Source: Sphingomonas cavernae | GTDB lineage: Bacteria; Pseudomonadota; Alphaproteobacteria; Sphingomonadales; Sphingomonadaceae | Direction of reading: 5' to 3' | Length of the DNA stretch: 64,000 nt | NCBI RefSeq assembly: GCF_003590775.1 | Contig: NZ_QYUM01000001.1 | Location: forward strand, 1-64,000 | Part shown: piece after piece, positions 60,001 to 64,000 of the stretch | Position numbering within the stretch: position 1 is the stretch's first letter | Layout: each line of letters opens with the position of its first letter | Program-made: the position numbers and the translations under genes | The notes under the pieces: model-generated | Told to the model about the DNA's origin: nothing | The model's database searches: none | What the model saw: only the letters and a program-made list of their open reading frames with translations

Positions 60001-63000
60001 CCGATGCCTATGTCGCGATGGGCGGCACGGTTTCGGGCAATCTCGACTTTGGTGGAGGCGACGACCTTTTCCTGGTTCGCGATGGCGCGAGCGCGGGCAT
60101 CTCGGGCACGATCAACGCAGGCGACGGGCTCGATGCCTATGGCCGCTCCTTCACCAGCAGCGGCACCTATGCACTCGGCGCATCCGCCAAGCCCGCCGAC
60201 TTCGAGCTCCACGCAGCCGAAGCGCTAGGCGAAGCGACGACGGTGAAGCTGACCGCCGCCGAAACGCTGAACACGGGCATCCGTCTCTATGGCGACGGCA
60301 CGATCGAGAATGGCGCCAATGTCGATGTCAACGGCATCGCCGATCTGCGTGCTGCGATTGATGTGCGCACCGGTGACGTCGAATTCGGCGCGATGACGCT
60401 GATCAACACGGGCAATATCTCCAGCGACGTGCAGGGCGTCCTGGCGGATGACGGCGTGCGCAGCTTTGCCAACTCCGGGACCATCAGTGCCACCAAGGGT
60501 GCGGTCGAGATGGCATCCTATGTGGGCAACAAGGGCTTTGCCTTCCGTAACGACGGCACATTGGCGTCCGACGGCGCCAAGGTCGATACCGCACGCGTCG
60601 AATTCTATGGCGCAACCGAAGGCGCTGCCATTGACGTCGTGAATGCGGGCACGATCCGCAGCGGCGGCACGGCAGACTATCAGGGGGAAGCGACGGGGCT
60701 CTTGGTCTCTGGCGCCGACGACGTGTTCGCCAGGATCGCCAATAGCGGAACGATCGAAGCGGGCGGCGTGATGGGGACCGGCGCGGTCATTTCGGGCGGG
60801 CGTTTTGACGTCGCCAATAGCGGCACGATCGAGGGCAAGGGCGTGGGCGGCGCCGGCCTGATCGTTGCCTCCTATGCCGCCCCTGACCCCAAGGCGCCAT
60901 CCGCCGAGGATTGCGAAGATGGCGCGGTGTCGACGGTGGTCGCCAACGTCCGCAACGACGGCACGATCCGCGCCAATGGCGGCGGCACCGCCACCGTTGA
61001 CTCGCATGCGATCGCTGTTGGCCTTGGCGTGTCGATCGAGAATGAGAACACGATCGTTCGCGTGATCAACGGCGCCAATGGCGTGATCGAGGCGACGGGG
61101 GCCAAGTCGGTCGCGATCGCTGCGTCGAGCAACGACAGCAGTGAAAGCGGCAGGGATCCAACGCGGCGGACCTTCAAGTTCGACAATTCCGGCACGGTGC
61201 GCGGGGGCGCGGGTGCCAGCATCACCGATGGCCTCTATGTCAACGAGCCGGGCGGCATCGCCTTTGGCGACGTGGTCAACGGCGGCGGCGCGATCGCGGG
61301 TGCGATCCAGACGATTCATACGACCGACAGGATCCGCAATCTGGCGGGTGGTGTGATTTCGGGTTCGGTCGATCTGGCGGATGGCGATGATGTGTTCGAG
61401 AATTACGGGCGCCTTGTCGGTGATCTGACCCTGGGTTCGGGGGCGGATACGTTGCTGTTCGCGGCGTCGTCGGTGCTCGAGGGCATCGCCCATGGCGGCG
61501 AGGGCGTGGACACGCTGCTCGTGGATCTCACGGGCAATGGCGCGATCAACTTCGACCTGTTCAAGGGCTTCGAGACGCTGAAGCAGAAGGGTTCGGGGAC
61601 GCTGTCGATCTCGGGCACCGCGGATCTGGCGACGCTGACGATCGCCAATTCGAGCGTGACCATTGCTTCGGGCACGCGTTTTGCGACGTCGGGGATGACC
61701 GCGCTCACGGGTTCCGACGGTGATGAAAATCTCAATGTCGAGGGCACGATCGCGGGCAATGTCGACATGGGCGGCGGCAAGGATGTCGTCACGCTGGCGA
61801 TGGGTGGCAAGGTCGAGGGCAATGTCAATCTGGGAGCGGGCGACGATCGTCTGGTGCTCGCGGGCGGCACCGCGACGGGCACGATCGACGGCGGGCTCGG
61901 CACCGACACGATCGCCTTCAACATCGCGGGCGATGTCAGCGCGATCCCCGATGGGATCAACTTCGAATCGCTCGACGTGGCAGGGGCGGGTACGCTCAGT
62001 CTCGCGCTCCAGCAGGATTTCGACACGATCACGCTGGGCTCGGGTTCCAACCTCGTGCTCAATCCGGGGGCTGCCGCGCATAATGTCGGTACCATTATCG
62101 GCAATGACGGCGCACAGAATGTCACGATCAACACCCCGCTCACTGGCGGCGTGTCGCTGGGTGGCGGCGATGACAGCCTGACGCTGGCGCTGAACGGCGT
62201 GCTCTCGGGTGCGCTCGACGGCGGTGCGGGCAATGACATGCTCAACCTCAACCTTGGCGGCGCCTCGACGATCGGTGGCCTTGCTGGCTTCGAGACTGTC
62301 AACCTTGCGGGCGCAGCACCGCTGACGCTGAACGGCGTGCTGGCGCAGGGCCAGGCGCTCAACTTCGACGGCGGCGACAACGCGCTGATCGTCGGCGCGG
62401 GTGGATCGATCCTCGGCGCCGTCAATGGCGGCGCGGGCCGCGACAGCATCGCCTTCGACCTATCGGACGGCGTGACGCAGGCGCTGTTCACCAGCCGCGT
62501 GACGGGCTTCGAGGATCTTGCCGCCAATGGTTCGGGCACGCTGATCCTCAATGAGAATGCGGGCTATCAGAGCGTTGCGATCAATGGCGGCAATCTGACG
62601 CTTGCAGCCGGCATGACGCTCTCTTCGGGCAACACCGTCTTTGACGGCGCCAACAATGTGCTGACGCTGGCGGGCGGCGCTTCGATCATCGGCCCGGTTG
62701 ACGGCGGTGCGGGCACCGACCGACTCGTGCTTCAGCAGGGAGCTGGCGAGACGCGTTCGCTCAACTCGCTGTGGTACAGCAATTTCGAGCAGCTCGGGAC
62801 GGGCGGTGCGGGCACGCTCATCGTCGACGGCAATGCGAGCTTCGACAGCGTCGACATGTTCGGCAGCGGCCTCAAGATCGTCAACGGCGCGACGCTCACC
62901 ACCGGCCAGCTCACCGGATCGGATGCGGCCAATACGCTCGAGATCGCGGGTGCGCTCAACGGTGCCGTCGATCTGGGTGCAGGCGACGACCGCCTGATCA

Positions 63001-64000
63001 TCGCCTCGCTCAACAACGGCACAGGCACGCGCTCGGGTGGCGCTGGCAACGACACGCTCGAATTCCGCGGTGCGGGTACGGGCACGTGGAACGGCACGGG
63101 CTATACCGGCTTCGAGAATTTCGCGAACGGCGCGGGCACGCTCTCGATCACGGGCAATGTCGGCTTCCAGACCTTCGCGGTCACCGGCGGGCGCGTCATC
63201 GGTCAGGCGGGCACCACGATCGCCTCGGCCAACTCGATCCTCGTCGGCCAGGGCGCGACCTTCGGCTCGGCAGGCACGGTCAACGCCAGTATCGACGTGC
63301 GCGGGACGTTGTCGCCGGGGGCCTCGCCGGGAACGATGACGGTTAACGGCAATGTCGCCTTCGCTTCGGGCTCGAACCTGCTGCTCGAGCTTGCCCCCAC
63401 GGGCCGCGACCTTCTCAACATCTCGGGCACGCTCAGCATCGCCTCGGGTTCGACGATCGACATCACGGGCGCATTGAGTTCGGCCCCTGGCGGCGCGCTT
63501 GATCTTGTGGTGGCGAATGGCGGCATCACCGGCGGCTTCACCACGATCAACAAGTCGCAATCGATCTTCGGCTTCGTCGCCCAGCGCGGCAACAAGATCC
63601 AGATCGTCGGCGAGTTCGCCAATGACGCGAGCTTCGGTACCAACGCGCAAGCCTCGATCGCCTATGCCAACGCGGTGCTGGGTTCGGGGCAGAAGGTCGG
63701 TGCCTTCACCGCGGCGTTGCCCGATCTCGTCGATGCGCAGGGCAAGTCGAAGCAGGCGGCCTTTGCACAGCTCACCCCAGAGGCCTATGCCTCGGCGAGC
63801 CGGATCGGCATCGATAATGGCCTGATGATCGCGGACACCGCGCGCAGCCTGCGCTACACCATGGCCGAGGGGCAGGGCCTGTTCGGCTTTGGCCAGACCA
63901 TGTTTGCCCGCACCGAGCTCGATGGCAATACCGCGACCGGCGCGTCGGCAGCCAATGAGGACAGCAGCGGCTTCCTCGGCGGGCTGGGTTACGGCTTTGG
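57039..64000 (+). CDS. giant classical autotransporter (type V secretion), 3' end outside the window
   Basis: An open frame of 2,320 codons running off the window. A long signal peptide (arginine-rich start, then LLLGVGGLALALSTTPARAE, about 25-46) leads a passenger of short beta-helix turns built on N-x-G-T-I and G-T-I-x-G words (ANSGTIEG, NNGEIGG, NRGGIRS). In the second half there are RTX-like acidic turns (GAGDDRLVLAGG, DGGAGNDMLNL, GAGNDTLEF). The last ~150 residues (LTPEAYASASRIG..., MAEGQGLFGFGQTMFAR, GFLGGLGYGF) are the lead-in to an autotransporter beta-barrel. Few cysteines. Likely surface adhesin or biofilm protein; no protease or lipase motif seen. Confidence 0.9.
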   Translation, partial: MVSVRTARVSHSFRASRSGSTRAALLLGVGGLALALSTTPARAECAPEGGVIVCSGLDANGFVSTVDGQVTTILAGATVRNNPDTGSAIRYDENGRVIVAGAIEGGDGDGIVGGPGKFVTISVGQGGAISGQRGIAAVDAFVRYAIGNAGTITGTSGAAIAIPDGSSGLLTQFRNAETGRVVGGVDGRFERIENTGVIDGGSRSGIASTGASRDQTIVNRGGIRSAATTGAAIAANAVIDNSGTIEGAGGAAAIRADELELVNRAGGVIRAGGTAIALEGADFNETSIENAGQIVGNVVSSGASSDHFVQRIGATVEGDIRLGAGDDAFYYEQKGDQIAGGVTGAIDGGDGEDIFGVRVTRSGTVTLAGALPTGFERYGVDLCGCNTDVTIAAGNYTAGLTVSGEGDVTNLASFTTTGKTPIIDLRSSIEEDIDPDFGLVFVNKGTIDATGTEFGFDLITSMNGDAPLRRFVNDGVIKANGFYTHALNLMAFGGADGPGFVNNGEIGGAGDSGYGINLTSTNAENNGKIIFTGGDQHGVRMTGGSFTNNAGAVIQAQQDALTVQFGRVRNSGTITGNVGVAVISGTIINEAGGVITGGRAAIVRATGFGAGVNIANKGTINGHVDLTDPGSDFDTFWAAEGSKLNGQLRLGNNDKLVTDIGRVDRTGTLRIDDIVTGGVTNGSSNELWLRAGSTQSANLIDAPVAGFTRLVYEAGGEDMVLTLGGPVDAAGAVQTRKSEVRLAGDGKINLTADIDVSGLIQRGVVVERYSTPNRMEGSGRTLDLVISGKIRGGRGIAVDATHANSVELAAGKGEITIDQEYGLVTGPGTQVTIGEGAKIRVLDANNRAIAISAGGSTIVNRGEIVEEGDAATATRGNAATGVEIGSGYFENAQSGRVDMIGSAVELRAYAVLENSGLIQSRGGAALNVAAVDARNAFDDSAVINNAGGTIRAAGGTAIAGRYGGVSVQNAGTIDGNILLSQASDSFAADAYVAMGGTVSGNLDFGGGDDLFLVRDGASAGISGTINAGDGLDAYGRSFTSSGTYALGASAKPADFELHAAEALGEATTVKLTAAETLNTGIRLYGDGTIENGANVDVNGIADLRAAIDVRTGDVEFGAMTLINTGNISSDVQGVLADDGVRSFANSGTISATKGAVEMASYVGNKGFAFRNDGTLASDGAKVDTARVEFYGATEGAAIDVVNAGTIRSGGTADYQGEATGLLVSGADDVFARIANSGTIEAGGVMGTGAVISGGRFDVANSGTIEGKGVGGAGLIVASYAAPDPKAPSAEDCEDGAVSTVVANVRNDGTIRANGGGTATVDSHAIAVGLGVSIENENTIVRVINGANGVIEATGAKSVAIAASSNDSSESGRDPTRRTFKFDNSGTVRGGAGASITDGLYVNEPGGIAFGDVVNGGGAIAGAIQTIHTTDRIRNLAGGVISGSVDLADGDDVFENYGRLVGDLTLGSGADTLLFAASSVLEGIAHGGEGVDTLLVDLTGNGAINFDLFKGFETLKQKGSGTLSISGTADLATLTIANSSVTIASGTRFATSGMTALTGSDGDENLNVEGTIAGNVDMGGGKDVVTLAMGGKVEGNVNLGAGDDRLVLAGGTATGTIDGGLGTDTIAFNIAGDVSAIPDGINFESLDVAGAGTLSLALQQDFDTITLGSGSNLVLNPGAAAHNVGTIIGNDGAQNVTINTPLTGGVSLGGGDDSLTLALNGVLSGALDGGAGNDMLNLNLGGASTIGGLAGFETVNLAGAAPLTLNGVLAQGQALNFDGGDNALIVGAGGSILGAVNGGAGRDSIAFDLSDGVTQALFTSRVTGFEDLAANGSGTLILNENAGYQSVAINGGNLTLAAGMTLSSGNTVFDGANNVLTLAGGASIIGPVDGGAGTDRLVLQQGAGETRSLNSLWYSNFEQLGTGGAGTLIVDGNASFDSVDMFGSGLKIVNGATLTTGQLTGSDAANTLEIAGALNGAVDLGAGDDRLIIASLNNGTGTRSGGAGNDTLEFRGAGTGTWNGTGYTGFENFANGAGTLSITGNVGFQTFAVTGGRVIGQAGTTIASANSILVGQGATFGSAGTVNASIDVRGTLSPGASPGTMTVNGNVAFASGSNLLLELAPTGRDLLNISGTLSIASGSTIDITGALSSAPGGALDLVVANGGITGGFTTINKSQSIFGFVAQRGNKIQIVGEFANDASFGTNAQASIAYANAVLGSGQKVGAFTAALPDLVDAQGKSKQAAFAQLTPEAYASASRIGIDNGLMIADTARSLRYTMAEGQGLFGFGQTMFARTELDGNTATGASAANEDSSGFLGGLGYGF

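Noticed and set aside
57024-60212. 1,062-codon open frame on the minus strand
   Set aside because: Antisense shadow of the autotransporter gene; composition is repetitive and no domain is recognisable, while the plus frame has a signal peptide and beta-helix turns.
60225-62081. 618-codon minus-strand open frame
   Set aside because: Same antisense shadow of the autotransporter passenger.

Overview
The window looks like a chromosomal segment of a high-GC alphaproteobacterium, most likely a sphingomonad (Sphingomonadaceae). The reasons are the rRNA operon order 16S-tRNA-Ile-tRNA-Ala-23S-5S-tRNA-fMet, the sphingomonad-type TonB-dependent receptors, the gene style of the catabolic clusters, and an integrase fragment of a type I recall from sphingomonads. 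The genus cannot be fixed from this sequence alone.

Layout. 1-4382: rRNA operon (3' end of 16S, two spacer tRNAs, 23S with an insertion in its 5' domain, 5S, initiator tRNA). 4673-6175: formylglycine-type sulfatase. 6778-19613: a two-partner secretion pair, a giant 3,694-residue haemagglutinin-like exoprotein with 33 MBG/YDG repeats and its TpsB transporter. 19725-21009: a DUF4239 membrane protein and a frameshifted integrase remnant. 21043-31694: a kynurenine / 3-hydroxyanthranilate meta-cleavage cluster. Eight tightly overlapping minus-strand genes take 3-hydroxyanthranilate to pyruvate and acetyl-CoA. A divergent LysR regulator, kynureninase, a VOC protein and an aspartate-dehydrogenase-like protein accompany them. 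31910-33420: TauE/SafE exporter and an acylpyruvase-like hydrolase. 34043-41968: a second catabolic operon of unknown substrate (FAH hydrolase, NMT1-type ABC importer, VOC protein, alpha/beta hydrolase, ThDP decarboxylase-like enzyme, aldehyde dehydrogenase). 42212-54749: an uptake block bounded by two nearly identical TonB receptor genes, containing a second aspartate-dehydrogenase-like gene, a BASS transporter, an LVIVD-repeat protein, an AAHS-type MFS transporter, an amino-acid permease and a second LysR regulator. 55390-56704: TetR and MarR regulators. 57039 to the window end: the start of a very large classical autotransporter.

How it fits together. Kynureninase supplies (3-hydroxy)anthranilate and the nba-like operon degrades it completely. 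The receptors, MFS, BASS, APC and ABC systems look like outer- and inner-membrane uptake for aromatic or amino-acid-derived substrates. The two LysR proteins are close paralogues and probably control the two halves. Tryptophan dioxygenase, formamidase and kynurenine 3-monooxygenase are not in the window.

Two architectural signals stand out. (1) A 156-bp direct repeat, carrying the 3' end of tRNA-fMet and the 3' end of the TetR gene, occurs at both 4370-4525 and 55283-55437. It brackets about 51 kb of surface and catabolic genes and suggests an island or rearrangement at this tRNA. (2) The two TonB receptor genes share 2,258 bp with a single silent difference, implying very recent duplication or gene conversion.
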